Part shown: positions 19,610-27,811 of the stretch, one piece after another | Layout: the number at the start of each line of letters is the position of its first letter | Position numbering within the stretch: the first letter of the stretch is position 1 | Source of the DNA: Mycobacterium sp. EPa45 | GTDB lineage: Bacteria; Actinomycetota; Actinomycetes; Mycobacteriales; Mycobacteriaceae | Assembly (NCBI RefSeq): GCF_001021385.1 | Contig: NZ_CP011773.1 | Span: 4,712,001 to 4,776,000, forward strand | Length of the DNA stretch: 64,000 nt | Direction of reading: 5' to 3' | Notes under the pieces: generated by a model | Databases searched by the model: none | Seen by the model: only the letters and a program-made list of their open reading frames with translations | Told to the model about the DNA's origin: nothing | Translations under genes and position numbers: made by a program

Positions 19610-20887
19610 TCAGCCGCGACGGGAGATGGCGAACTTCTCGACCAGGTCGGCTGCGATGGCGACGCTGTCGGCGGGCTTGATCATCGTGTTCGCGAGTTGC
19701 CGTGCGCGCTCGGCATATTCGGGGGCGAGGATCGTTCGAAGGTCTTTGACCAACGTCTTCTCGGTGGTGCCCATGAAGCGCCGACCGGTGCCCACCTTGA
19801 GCTTCTTGAGCCGGGACCCCCAGCACCCTTGATCGGGCAACATCCACAGGATCAGCGTGGGGCGCCCGGCGCGCAGACCGGCGTTGGTGGTTCCGGCGCC
19901 GCCGTGGTGCACGACTGCGCGGCAGGTCGGCAGGATCGTCGCGTAGTTCATCGGTCCGGCGATCTTGACGTGGTCGTAGTGCGGCACGCTGCTGTAGTCG
20001 GCCCAGCCGGCGCCCACCAGGGCCCGCTCCCCGACCTGGGCGCACGCCCCGGCGATCATCGCGATGGTTTCCGCCGCGGAGTCCACCGGCATGCTGCCGA
20101 AGCTGAAGAAGATCGGTGGTGTGCCGGCGGCGATCCACGATGCGATCTCGGCGTCGTCGGCGGCGGGCAACTCCAGCGTCAATGCCCCGACGAAGGGGCG
20201 TTGGGGCGGCTCATGGGCGTTCCACGTCGCCCACTCGTCCGGCAGGCCCGGAAAGCAGAGCGCATCGTAGGCTTGGATTTCCATCGCTGCGCGCGCCGCG
20301 ATCCGCTGCGTCCAGTGGCCGGTCGCCTTCGGCAAGCCGAGGGCACGCCGTTGGGCGTCGTCGGCGACTTTGTGTCCGCGCCATGTCAGCCACTCCAGCA
20401 CAGCCATCACCGCGCGGCACAGTGGCGGCGGCAGGAAGGGCATTTGAAAACCGTTGACCCGTAACGGGAAGATTTGCAGCGTCGCCAGCGGTGTGCCGCA
20501 GTACTCGGCGACGTTCGCGGCGACACCCTCGTAGTTCAGGCCGGTGACGAGTAGGTCGGCCCCGTGCGCCAACGACAGAAGCGTCTTCGACGCCTGCTCC
20601 CGATACTCGTCCAGCGGTGCGGCGAACGCACCCAGCAATCGGTTCAGCTCCGCGGCCTTCCATGGCTTGCTGAACAACAGATTCCAGAACTCGTGGTGCG
20701 GGTCGTCGACCTCTTTCAGTGTCGGGCCGAAGGCGACCGCCTTGGGCCCGGCGGACTCCGCGAACGCGATCATTTCGGGCGCGACAACGAGGTGCACGTC
20801 ATGCCCGCGGCGCACCAGCTCCCGGCCGATCGCGGCGAACGGTTCCACTTCGCCGCGCGTACCCCAGTTCGCCAGCACGAATTTCAT
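19610..20887 (-). CDS. GPL-type GT1 family glycosyltransferase
   Basis: A 425-residue paralog of the other GT1 enzymes here, starting MKFVLANWGTRGEVEPFAAI, with FFSFGSMP and the donor block ACRAVVHHGGAGTTNAGLRAG. The upstream in-frame start is rejected because the family starts at MKFVLA. It lies 8 bases behind the epimerase gene, as the last gene of a four-gene minus-strand unit that also makes an oxidised nucleotide sugar. That context suggests its donor may come from those two enzymes. Confidence 0.9.
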   Translation of the reverse strand: MKFVLANWGTRGEVEPFAAIGRELVRRGHDVHLVVAPEMIAFAESAGPKAVAFGPTLKEVDDPHHEFWNLLFSKPWKAAELNRLLGAFAAPLDEYREQASKTLLSLAHGADLLVTGLNYEGVAANVAEYCGTPLATLQIFPLRVNGFQMPFLPPPLCRAVMAVLEWLTWRGHKVADDAQRRALGLPKATGHWTQRIAARAAMEIQAYDALCFPGLPDEWATWNAHEPPQRPFVGALTLELPAADDAEIASWIAAGTPPIFFSFGSMPVDSAAETIAMIAGACAQVGERALVGAGWADYSSVPHYDHVKIAGPMNYATILPTCRAVVHHGGAGTTNAGLRAGRPTLILWMLPDQGCWGSRLKKLKVGTGRRFMGTTEKTLVKDLRTILAPEYAERARQLANTMIKPADSVAIAADLVEKFAISRRG

Positions 20888-20895
20888 CGCGGGTC

Positions 20896-21900
20896 CTACC
20901 CCTTGCCGTCCCCGGCGGGATGTTCCAGGTACCACGGATTGGCGCGCGCCCACTCGATGGTGCGGCGAATGCCCTCTTCCACGTCTATCTTCAATTGCCA
21001 GCCCAGCTCGCGCTGTGCCTTCGTCGAGTCCGGAATGCGACGCGGAATGTCTTCGTAGCGACCGCCGAAACGTGCTGCGGTGTCGACCGCCTCGGCGCTG
21101 GACACCCCGTCGACACTGGCGATCTTGATGGCCAGTTCCACAGCGTCCCGCATGGTCGTCTCTACCATGCTGCCGACGTTGAACGCCTCACCGATCGCCG
21201 CATCGCTGTCTGCGGCGAGCAGAGTGCCGGCGACCGCGTCGTCGACGTAGGTGAAGCACCGGGTCTGGTCACCACTGTCGTAGAGCAACGGCTGGCAACC
21301 GTTGAGAATCCGGTGGATTGTCTGCGACACCACGAAAATCGGATTCTGCCGCGGGCCATACACATTGAAGTAGCGGACAACAGTCACCGGCAGGCCGTGG
21401 GCGGCATGCATGGCGAAGACCAGATGCTCGGCCATGCCCTTGCTGGTGCTGTAGCTCCAGCGCGCGGTTTTCGTCGAGCCAAGTACCCGGTCGTCATCCT
21501 CGGCGAACGGAGGCTTGGGATTTTTGCCGAACACCTCGGAGGTGCTGGCGAACACGATGCGAATCCCGTTGCGCTGGCTCAACTCGAGCACGTTGCGGGT
21601 CCCGATCACGTTGACGTCGAGGACCTGAAGCGGGTCGTTCATGTAGTTTTTGACGCCGACCACCGCGGCCAAGTGGAACACCGTGTCGACGTCGGGAGTC
21701 AACGCCTTTTCCAGCGCCGCCAGGTCGGTGACATCGCCCTGAACGAAGCGGAAGTTGGGATGCGCGTCGAAATCGATACTGGTGTCACGGGTGTTCTTCG
21801 CGAAGTCGAAAATGGTGACGCTGTCGCCGCGGTCCAGCAGTGCGGACACCAGATGCGATCCGATGAAGCCGTAGCCGCCCGTCACGACGACATTGGACAT
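20896..21900 (-). CDS. NAD-dependent nucleotide-sugar epimerase/decarboxylase (extended SDR)
   Basis: A 334-residue extended SDR enzyme. It shows GGYGFIGSHL at the N-terminus, the YSTSK catalytic motif at about residue 148 and RCFTYVDDAV. The sequence style is that of UDP-glucose 4-epimerases and UDP-glucuronate decarboxylases. It follows the 6-dehydrogenase gene by 47 bases, so 4-epimerization or decarboxylation of a UDP-uronic acid is the simplest guess. The exact reaction cannot be fixed from sequence alone. Confidence 0.85.
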   Translation of the reverse strand: MSNVVVTGGYGFIGSHLVSALLDRGDSVTIFDFAKNTRDTSIDFDAHPNFRFVQGDVTDLAALEKALTPDVDTVFHLAAVVGVKNYMNDPLQVLDVNVIGTRNVLELSQRNGIRIVFASTSEVFGKNPKPPFAEDDDRVLGSTKTARWSYSTSKGMAEHLVFAMHAAHGLPVTVVRYFNVYGPRQNPIFVVSQTIHRILNGCQPLLYDSGDQTRCFTYVDDAVAGTLLAADSDAAIGEAFNVGSMVETTMRDAVELAIKIASVDGVSSAEAVDTAARFGGRYEDIPRRIPDSTKAQRELGWQLKIDVEEGIRRTIEWARANPWYLEHPAGDGKG

Positions 21901-21947
21901 AGTTGCTCTTTCGTTGAACGTGTGGTTTTGAGGAGACCCGCGGCCGG

Positions 21948-23330
21948 CTACCGGCCGATCCCCTTATAGATGAAGCCCGCGGCCCGCGCGGCTGCCGGGT
22001 CGAAACTGTTGCGTCCGTCCAGAAATACGCATTGATCGGCTGCGAGGTCGGCGAGCCGGACCAGCGGGATCTGGTGGAATTCTCGATGCCCTGCCAGAAC
22101 GACGAGCGCATCAGCATCCTTGACGGCGGATTCGATATCCGGGCTCAGCGGGATCTTCGTGACAGTGTGTGCTTCCTCCTCCGGCACCCACGGGTCATGG
22201 ACGGTGAGCTCGCAGCCGGACTCCTCGAGAAGCGCGACAACGTATTTCGTGGGTGTGAGCCGGCAGTCACCGGTGTTGTTCTTGAACGCGATCCCCAGCA
22301 CGGCGATCTTGCTGTCTTCGATCTTCTTGCCCTGATCGGCGAGGAGCGCAGTGAGCAATCCGTAGGTGTAGCTGGGCATCGTGTCGTTGACGGTCCGCGA
22401 AGTCCGCGGCACGTTCAACTCCAGGCCGAGTGTCTCACCGAGGTGGTTGACAAACCACGGGTCCTTCGTGAGGCAGTAACCGCCCACACCCATGCTCGGA
22501 GACAGGATGTTGACGTTGTGGGTGCCTTTCGGCATCGAGTTCGCCGCGGCGATGACCTGAAGAACGTCCATGTCGAGGCGGTCGCAGACTTTGGCCAATT
22601 CGTTGGCCATCGCGATGTTGAGGTCGATCCACAGGTTGTCGGCGAGCTTGACCATCTCGGCCGTCCGCGGATCCTCGACAATGATGGATTCCAGCCCCAG
22701 ACCGTGGCGCCACAGGGTGGCGCAGCTGCGGGCGCTGCGCTCGTCGACCGCACCGACCACGACGGGGATCGAGGTGAGCTCCCGGATGGCCTGCCCTTCG
22801 GCCAGCCGCTCGGGGCAGAACGCCAACCCGAAGTCGACCCCGGCCTTGAGGCCCGACGCCTCTTCAAGGATCGGCCGCACGAGAGTCTCGGTGGTGTCAG
22901 GTGGCACCGTGCTCTTGAGGATGACCAGGTGGCCGGCGCGCAGGTGCTCGCCCACCGCCCGCGCCGCCGCCTTGATGTCGTCGACGATCGGCTCGTAGTC
23001 CGGACCTAGCGGCGTGCCGACGGTGACGATGATGAAGTCGTTGTCGGCGATGACGCTGAAGTCCGACGTGGCGCGCAGCCGTCCGACCTGAACACTTTCG
23101 GCGACGAGCTCACCGAGTCCCGGCTCCGGCACGCTGGTGCGGCCCTGGTTGATCTCGTCGACGATGTTCGGTCTCACGTCGATACCCGTCACCGGCCAGC
23201 CGCGGTCAGCCAGGACAGCGCCGATCACAGTGCCGATGTACCCGAAACCCACCACCGCGATTCCGGCCCGCATACCGCGGACCAGCAAGTCGACCTCGGC
23301 ATCGCTTTGTCCGAACGCGCCTCTAACCAT
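21948..23330 (-). CDS. UDP-sugar 6-dehydrogenase (UDP-Glc/UDP-ManNAc type)
   Basis: A 460-residue enzyme of the UDP-glucose/GDP-mannose dehydrogenase family. It has an N-terminal Rossmann motif (AVVGFGYIGTV), the central E-x-x-K/N dimer helix and the catalytic-cysteine region GVGGYCLTKDPWF near residue 285, closest in style to WecC UDP-N-acetylmannosaminuronate dehydrogenases. It oxidises C6 of a nucleotide sugar to a carboxylate using two NAD+. The ATG at 23330 is chosen over a TTG seven codons upstream; both are possible. It heads a cassette with the epimerase and a glycosyltransferase and implies an acidic sugar in the product. Confidence 0.9.
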   Translation of the reverse strand: MVRGAFGQSDAEVDLLVRGMRAGIAVVGFGYIGTVIGAVLADRGWPVTGIDVRPNIVDEINQGRTSVPEPGLGELVAESVQVGRLRATSDFSVIADNDFIIVTVGTPLGPDYEPIVDDIKAAARAVGEHLRAGHLVILKSTVPPDTTETLVRPILEEASGLKAGVDFGLAFCPERLAEGQAIRELTSIPVVVGAVDERSARSCATLWRHGLGLESIIVEDPRTAEMVKLADNLWIDLNIAMANELAKVCDRLDMDVLQVIAAANSMPKGTHNVNILSPSMGVGGYCLTKDPWFVNHLGETLGLELNVPRTSRTVNDTMPSYTYGLLTALLADQGKKIEDSKIAVLGIAFKNNTGDCRLTPTKYVVALLEESGCELTVHDPWVPEEEAHTVTKIPLSPDIESAVKDADALVVLAGHREFHQIPLVRLADLAADQCVFLDGRNSFDPAAARAAGFIYKGIGR

Positions 23331-23465
23331 CGCCGTTCCTAGCTCCTTCAAACTTCCCCGTGCGCGTCCTGGAATTAACCGGGCCTCACGACCAGGCGGG
23401 TCGCTCGGCAGCCTAATCCAATATTGACGGGTCCGACCCGAAATTCGAATGGCCGGGACAAGTGA

Positions 23466-24746
23466 TCAGGTGCGGCAACGTAGGCGCGCAAATTCCTCGA
23501 CCCGATCGGCAGCAGCAGCGACACTATCGGCGCGTGTCGTCATCCGCGGGGCGATGTCGCGAGCCCTGGCGGCGTACTCCGGGGTGAGAATCCGCCGCAA
23601 GTCCTTGACCAGCGAATTTTCGGTAGTGGTGGAGAAGCGGCGCCCAGCGCCCACCTTCAGCCGCTTGAGCTGTGCAGCAAAGAACGGCTGATCTGGCAAC
23701 GTCCAGAGCACCAATTGAGGAACCCCCGCCCGCAGGCACGCGGCCAGGGTGCCGGAGCCGCCGTGGTGCACGACCGCGCGGCAACGCGGGAAGATCGTCG
23801 CGTAGTTGACTTGCCCGACCACCTTCACATGGTCGAACTTTGGAACGTTGCTGTAATCGGTCCCACCCGCGCCGACGATGGCACGCTCACCCAGCCGCGA
23901 GCAGGCCGCGGCGATCATGGCGATCGTGTCGGCCGGCGCTCCGATCGGCACGCTGCCGAATCCGAAGAAGATCGGCGGCGATCCCTCGGCGATCCACGCC
24001 GTGACCTCGTCGTCGGCGTCCGTCGGCGCCGCCATCGCCAAGGCTCCGACGAACGGCCTGCTCACTGCCCGCGGCCGATTCCACTTCGCCCACTCGGCTG
24101 ACAGACCCGGGAAGACCAGCTCGTCATAGGCCTGAATCTCCAGTGACCCTCGCTCGGCGATCCTGCGCGCAGCGGGCCCGGTGGCCCTGGGCAATCCCAG
24201 TTCGCGGCGCTGCGTGTCCTCGTCGTCCCGGGTTCCGCGCCACGCCGTCCGCTCGTTGACCGTCATCGCCATCCGGCTCAGCGGCGACGGCAGCAGCGGC
24301 AGCAGCTTGCCGTGCACCCGATACGGGAAGTAATGCAGGGTGACCAGCGGAATGTCGTAGGCCTCCGCGACGTTGGCGGCGGGCTGCTCGAAGATCAGAC
24401 CGGTGAGCAACAGGTCGGCGCCCTGCGCCACGGTGGCCAGGGTCCTGGTCATCTCGGCCCAGCAGTCCGCGGCGAACCGGGCAGTCTCGGCCGCCATCCG
24501 GTTCAGCTCTCGGAGCTTCCACGGTGTGCGCCCGTAGCAGGTGAAGTACTTCCACTGCAGTTCCAGGATGTCCGTCGAGTCCAACCCGTAGGCAACCGCG
24601 GGCAACCCGGCCGCCTCGGCGAATTCGACCAGGTTGGGCGGGACGACCATGCGAACGTCGTGGCCGCGGCGCAGCAACTCGCGGCCGACGACCACAGCGG
24701 GCTCGATATCGCCGCGACCGCCGTAGCTCGACAGCACAAGTTTCAT
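23466..24746 (-). CDS. GPL-type GT1 family glycosyltransferase
   Basis: A 426-residue GT1 enzyme, starting MKLVLSSYGGRGDIEPAVVV and carrying FFGFGSVPIG and the donor-side CRAVVHHGGSGT. It is the first gene of the minus-strand unit reaching 19610, separated from the dehydrogenase by about 135 bases. Its upstream region shares a 26-base element with another glycosyltransferase gene at 32443. It is divergent from GMC oxidoreductase 1. Confidence 0.9.
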   Translation of the reverse strand: MKLVLSSYGGRGDIEPAVVVGRELLRRGHDVRMVVPPNLVEFAEAAGLPAVAYGLDSTDILELQWKYFTCYGRTPWKLRELNRMAAETARFAADCWAEMTRTLATVAQGADLLLTGLIFEQPAANVAEAYDIPLVTLHYFPYRVHGKLLPLLPSPLSRMAMTVNERTAWRGTRDDEDTQRRELGLPRATGPAARRIAERGSLEIQAYDELVFPGLSAEWAKWNRPRAVSRPFVGALAMAAPTDADDEVTAWIAEGSPPIFFGFGSVPIGAPADTIAMIAAACSRLGERAIVGAGGTDYSNVPKFDHVKVVGQVNYATIFPRCRAVVHHGGSGTLAACLRAGVPQLVLWTLPDQPFFAAQLKRLKVGAGRRFSTTTENSLVKDLRRILTPEYAARARDIAPRMTTRADSVAAAADRVEEFARLRCRT

Positions 24747-24765
24747 CGCCGGACATTATTACCGC

Positions 24766-24791
24766 TTTTTTGACGCCCAAGTCAGCGTTCG
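24766..24791 (-). promoter_or_regulatory. 26-base upstream element shared by two glycosyltransferase genes (copy 1)
   Basis: Plus-strand reading starts TTTTTTGACGCCCAAG and ends TCAGCGTTCG. It is identical to 32509-32534 except for one base. On the minus strand TGACTT could be a -35, with TAATAA 17 bases further on, about 10 bases before the ATG at 24746. The element is probably a promoter or operator carried along by gene duplication. Confidence 0.5.
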
Positions 24792-24810
24792 GCGATTGCG
24801 CTGGCTCAAC

Positions 24811-24832
24811 GTTGATAGCATCCCGAATCGCC
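24811..24832 (+). promoter_or_regulatory. Shared promoter/leader element of GMC gene 1
   Basis: A 22-base block beginning GTTGATAGCATCCCGAATCG is identical to 36823-36844, upstream of the second GMC gene. It contains TAGCAT (24816-24821), a TANNNT -10. The two leaders then diverge and converge again on CTGAGGAGCCCGAT, the ribosome site. Confidence 0.55.
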
Positions 24833-24875
24833 CAGATCCGGCCAAACTTTGGGCCATCACGCTGAGGAGCCCGAT

Positions 24876-26516
24876 TTGGCTGACGCCGCATTGACTGCGC
24901 GTGAGACGGAACGCATCGACTGGGACGTCATCGTGGTGGGTACCGGGATGGGCGGCGGCACGCTGGGTTACCGGCTCGCCCAGGCGGGTCGGCGAGTGTT
25001 GTTCGTCGAGAAGGGCCGCTCAACCCTGCCCGGGAGCCCGGGAACGATTCGTTCGGCGATGCCGGAACTGGCGGAGCCGATGGCGGCTCGCTCTGCGGAA
25101 GCCTATTTCGACGCCCTGGCGCGCGGCGGTCGCTCGACCGACGAGGTCGAGGACATCAGCGGACGCGCCGCCAAGCGGTTCGTGCCGTTCATCGGCAGCG
25201 GAACCGGCGGGTCCTCCGCGCTCTACGGGATGGTGTGTGAGCGATTCTTCGCCCGCGACTTCACTCCTCGGCAGAATTTCGCCCACCCCGGCGATTCGAC
25301 GGTGCCCGACGCGTGGCCCGTCACCTACGACGAGATGCGGCCCTGGTACGCCGACGCCGAAAAGCTGTTCGGGGTCCGCGGTCAGCCCGATCCCCTGCGA
25401 CCCGAAGCAGGCGACGTCAATCTTCCTGCAGCACCGCCTTTCTCGACTGACAATCAGCCCCTGGTAGACCATCTGCGCGGTCGTGGACTTCATCCATACC
25501 ACCTGCCGATGGCTTGCGATTACACCCCGCAATGTTCGACCTGTCAGACCTATCTGTGCTCCCGGTCGTGCAAGAACGACTCCGCGCGCAACTGCGTGCT
25601 GCCCGCCATTTCCGAGCACGGAGCCACGCTGCTGACGGAATGCCGAGTAGTGCGACTCGAGGCCGACCGCTGCCGCGTCCGGCAGGTGATCTGCGAGCAC
25701 CCGTCGGGCAGGCTCACATTGAGGGGCAAGGTGGTGATCCTGGCCGCAGGGGCGCTGGCCACTCCGGTGCTGTTGCTGAATTCGCGATCGGGTGATTGGC
25801 CGCGCGGGCTCGCCAACGGCTCAGACATGGTGGGCCGCAACCTGATGCGTCATCTTCTCGATCCGATCGAGGTCTGGCCGGAGCGTGATTCCGCGATCAC
25901 GGCCGCCAACAAGGAAATCGGGCTCAACGACTTCTACTTCTATGAGGGCCAGAAATACGGGACCGTGCAGTCGTTCGGTTCGATCCCACCCATGGAGTGG
26001 TTGATCAATCGCCCTGGCCCGCAGGGGAAAGCGCTGCGGCTAATCAAACCGGCCGTGCGCCGGGTCTACGAGCGGTTCTTTACCGGCGGCCTCATCCTGG
26101 CCGCGATGATGGAAGACCTGCCCTATGCGGACAACCGAGTGATGCTCTCCGCGCACCCCGGCACCGACGGCCGGCAGCGGATGAGGATTCAGTACCGGCT
26201 GCACGCGGGAGAGCTCGAACGGCATGCGGCGTTCATGCAGTTGTTCAAGGACACCCTGAAACCGTTCCGCACCCGCAGCCTGGGCAGCGGCAAGGAGAAC
26301 TCGAACGTGGGCCACGTCTGCGGCACCGTCCGGTTCGGGACCGATCCCGCGACCAGTGTGCTGGATCCGCAGAATCGGGCGCACGAAGTAGACAACCTCT
26401 ACGTGGTCGACACGTCGTTCTTCCCATCCAGCGCCGGCTTGAACCCAAGTTTGACCGTCGCGGCCAATGCCCTGCGAGTGGCAACCCACGTGAACCACGA
26501 AAACTTTGCTAGCTGA
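24876..26516 (+). CDS. GMC-family FAD oxidoreductase with cysteine cluster (copy 1)
   Basis: A 546-residue flavoenzyme. The N-terminal FAD loop is VVGTGMGGGTLGYRLA, and the C-terminal GMC domain carries the active-site histidine region (GHVCGTVRFG) and NPSLTVAANALR. Between about residues 213 and 235 there is an unusual cysteine run, C-x5-C-x2-C-x4-C-x3-C, which could hold an iron-sulfur cluster as in some sugar 3-dehydrogenases of this superfamily (inference). The likely role is oxidation of a sugar or alcohol on the glycolipid. The TTG start has GAGGAG six bases upstream and corresponds to the start of the paralog at 36903. No twin-arginine signal is visible. Confidence 0.88.
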   Translation: MADAALTARETERIDWDVIVVGTGMGGGTLGYRLAQAGRRVLFVEKGRSTLPGSPGTIRSAMPELAEPMAARSAEAYFDALARGGRSTDEVEDISGRAAKRFVPFIGSGTGGSSALYGMVCERFFARDFTPRQNFAHPGDSTVPDAWPVTYDEMRPWYADAEKLFGVRGQPDPLRPEAGDVNLPAAPPFSTDNQPLVDHLRGRGLHPYHLPMACDYTPQCSTCQTYLCSRSCKNDSARNCVLPAISEHGATLLTECRVVRLEADRCRVRQVICEHPSGRLTLRGKVVILAAGALATPVLLLNSRSGDWPRGLANGSDMVGRNLMRHLLDPIEVWPERDSAITAANKEIGLNDFYFYEGQKYGTVQSFGSIPPMEWLINRPGPQGKALRLIKPAVRRVYERFFTGGLILAAMMEDLPYADNRVMLSAHPGTDGRQRMRIQYRLHAGELERHAAFMQLFKDTLKPFRTRSLGSGKENSNVGHVCGTVRFGTDPATSVLDPQNRAHEVDNLYVVDTSFFPSSAGLNPSLTVAANALRVATHVNHENFAS

Positions 26517-26579
26517 GCCGATCTGGTCTCCTACACGGCCGATAGGCCCTAGTCTGTGCGGATACCCGGAGGTGAAGCA

Positions 26580-27698
26580 TTGAGCATGGTCGATAGCGGA
26601 ACGGTGGATCGGACGACTCAGACCGTCGATCGGACGAGCCTGCACCGGCTGTGGAAAGCAGTCCTGGCCGTCATCGCGCTCGCGGTGGCCACGGCATGCT
26701 ATTTCGTCCCGGTCCTGCTCATCGCGATCGGCATACTCGCCGCGCTTCTGCTCTGCGCACGTCTGATCTATCGGGACCGCGACCGCTATATCCCAAATTT
26801 GTATGCCCGCGACGTACGGCTTTACGACGCCGCATATCAGGCTTTCATCGCGAAAACCCTTCCCGAAATTCGGCGCTGCCGGATTCCCGGTCACCCGCTG
26901 CTGTGGGAAGCGTCACGACTGCCGAAGCCGACATCGGAGAATTCCGGTGAACTTCTGCTGGATCTCGGAGTCTGGATCGGCTGGTCGACCAGGCTGACCG
27001 CCGACGCGACCGGCCGCACCGTCTACGGCTTCGACACGTTCTCCGGACTCGTCGAGGACTGGCAGATCGAGGACCAGTTCGTCATCAAGCAAGGCACCTT
27101 CTCGCTGTCGGATCCACTCGCTCAACGCTTCATCCGCGACACCGGTGTTACCTTGCACGACGGCGTTCCCACTGCTCTGGGCCGCGAGGTGCACTTCATC
27201 AAGGGAAGCACCTATGAGACGCTGGGCCCGTTTCTGTCCGAACGACCCGGCGCTCCGATCAGGCTGTTCCACATGGACCTGGACACCTATGAGAGTTGCC
27301 TGCACGCGCTGGAAACCTGTCGGGAGCGGTTCGTTGTGGGGTCGATTCTGGTCTTCGACGAATACCTGGTGACCAATGGCGAACTGCGGGCATTCTTTGA
27401 ATTCCAGAGTCGCTACGGTCTGGAATTCCGATATCGCGCATGGGGTCTCGAAATCGGTGAAATGAATGCCGCCATGGTGACGACCCGGTGGAAGCGAGCG
27501 ATGTATTACCTGGCAGCCGTCGCAATCCATCTGGTCGACGGTCGCTATCTCTGGAAGATATTCAGCAGGCGTTTCTGGCGGTTCTGGCTAGGCGCACCAG
27601 CCGGTGACATTCTTTTCATGCTCGGCGCGGCCGGACTGCGGAAATCGGTGAGCCTCGAGATCACCGGCCTCGGCACCCTCGACCCGACGCGACGCTGA
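26580..27698 (+). CDS. Membrane-anchored TylF/macrocin-O-methyltransferase-like protein
   Basis: A 372-residue protein. Residues about 20-60 form two hydrophobic segments (AVLAVIALAVATACYF, VLLIAIGILAALLLCARLIY). They are followed by a soluble domain with LLLDLGVWIGWSTRLT, VYGFDTFSGL, FHMDLDTYESCLHALE and ILVFDEY, the pattern of TylF/MycF-type sugar O-methyltransferases. Motif I is G-V-W-I-G-W, slightly unusual. A third hydrophobic patch lies near the C-terminus. I chose the TTG at 26580 because GGAGG lies seven bases upstream; an ATG two codons later is possible. It may methylate a sugar at the membrane. Whether SAM is bound is not proven. Confidence 0.72.
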   Translation: MSMVDSGTVDRTTQTVDRTSLHRLWKAVLAVIALAVATACYFVPVLLIAIGILAALLLCARLIYRDRDRYIPNLYARDVRLYDAAYQAFIAKTLPEIRRCRIPGHPLLWEASRLPKPTSENSGELLLDLGVWIGWSTRLTADATGRTVYGFDTFSGLVEDWQIEDQFVIKQGTFSLSDPLAQRFIRDTGVTLHDGVPTALGREVHFIKGSTYETLGPFLSERPGAPIRLFHMDLDTYESCLHALETCRERFVVGSILVFDEYLVTNGELRAFFEFQSRYGLEFRYRAWGLEIGEMNAAMVTTRWKRAMYYLAAVAIHLVDGRYLWKIFSRRFWRFWLGAPAGDILFMLGAAGLRKSVSLEITGLGTLDPTRR

Positions 27699-27760
27699 AC
27701 ACACCGCTGCGACTGCCGAGCCCATCCACTCTGAACCGCCGCGACGACGGGTCGCCGGGT

Positions 27761-27776
27761 GTAAGAATGCCTGGAC
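27761..27776 (+). promoter_or_regulatory. Conserved upstream box of acyltransferase 3
   Basis: GTAAGAATGCCTGGAC matches the boxes at 11457 and 13743 at 13-14 of 16 bases and keeps the same spacing to the start. The following AATTGACG is shared with copy 2. Confidence 0.45.
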
Positions 27777-27811
27777 TCAATTGACGCACGCGATTAATCA
27801 GGTGGGTGACC

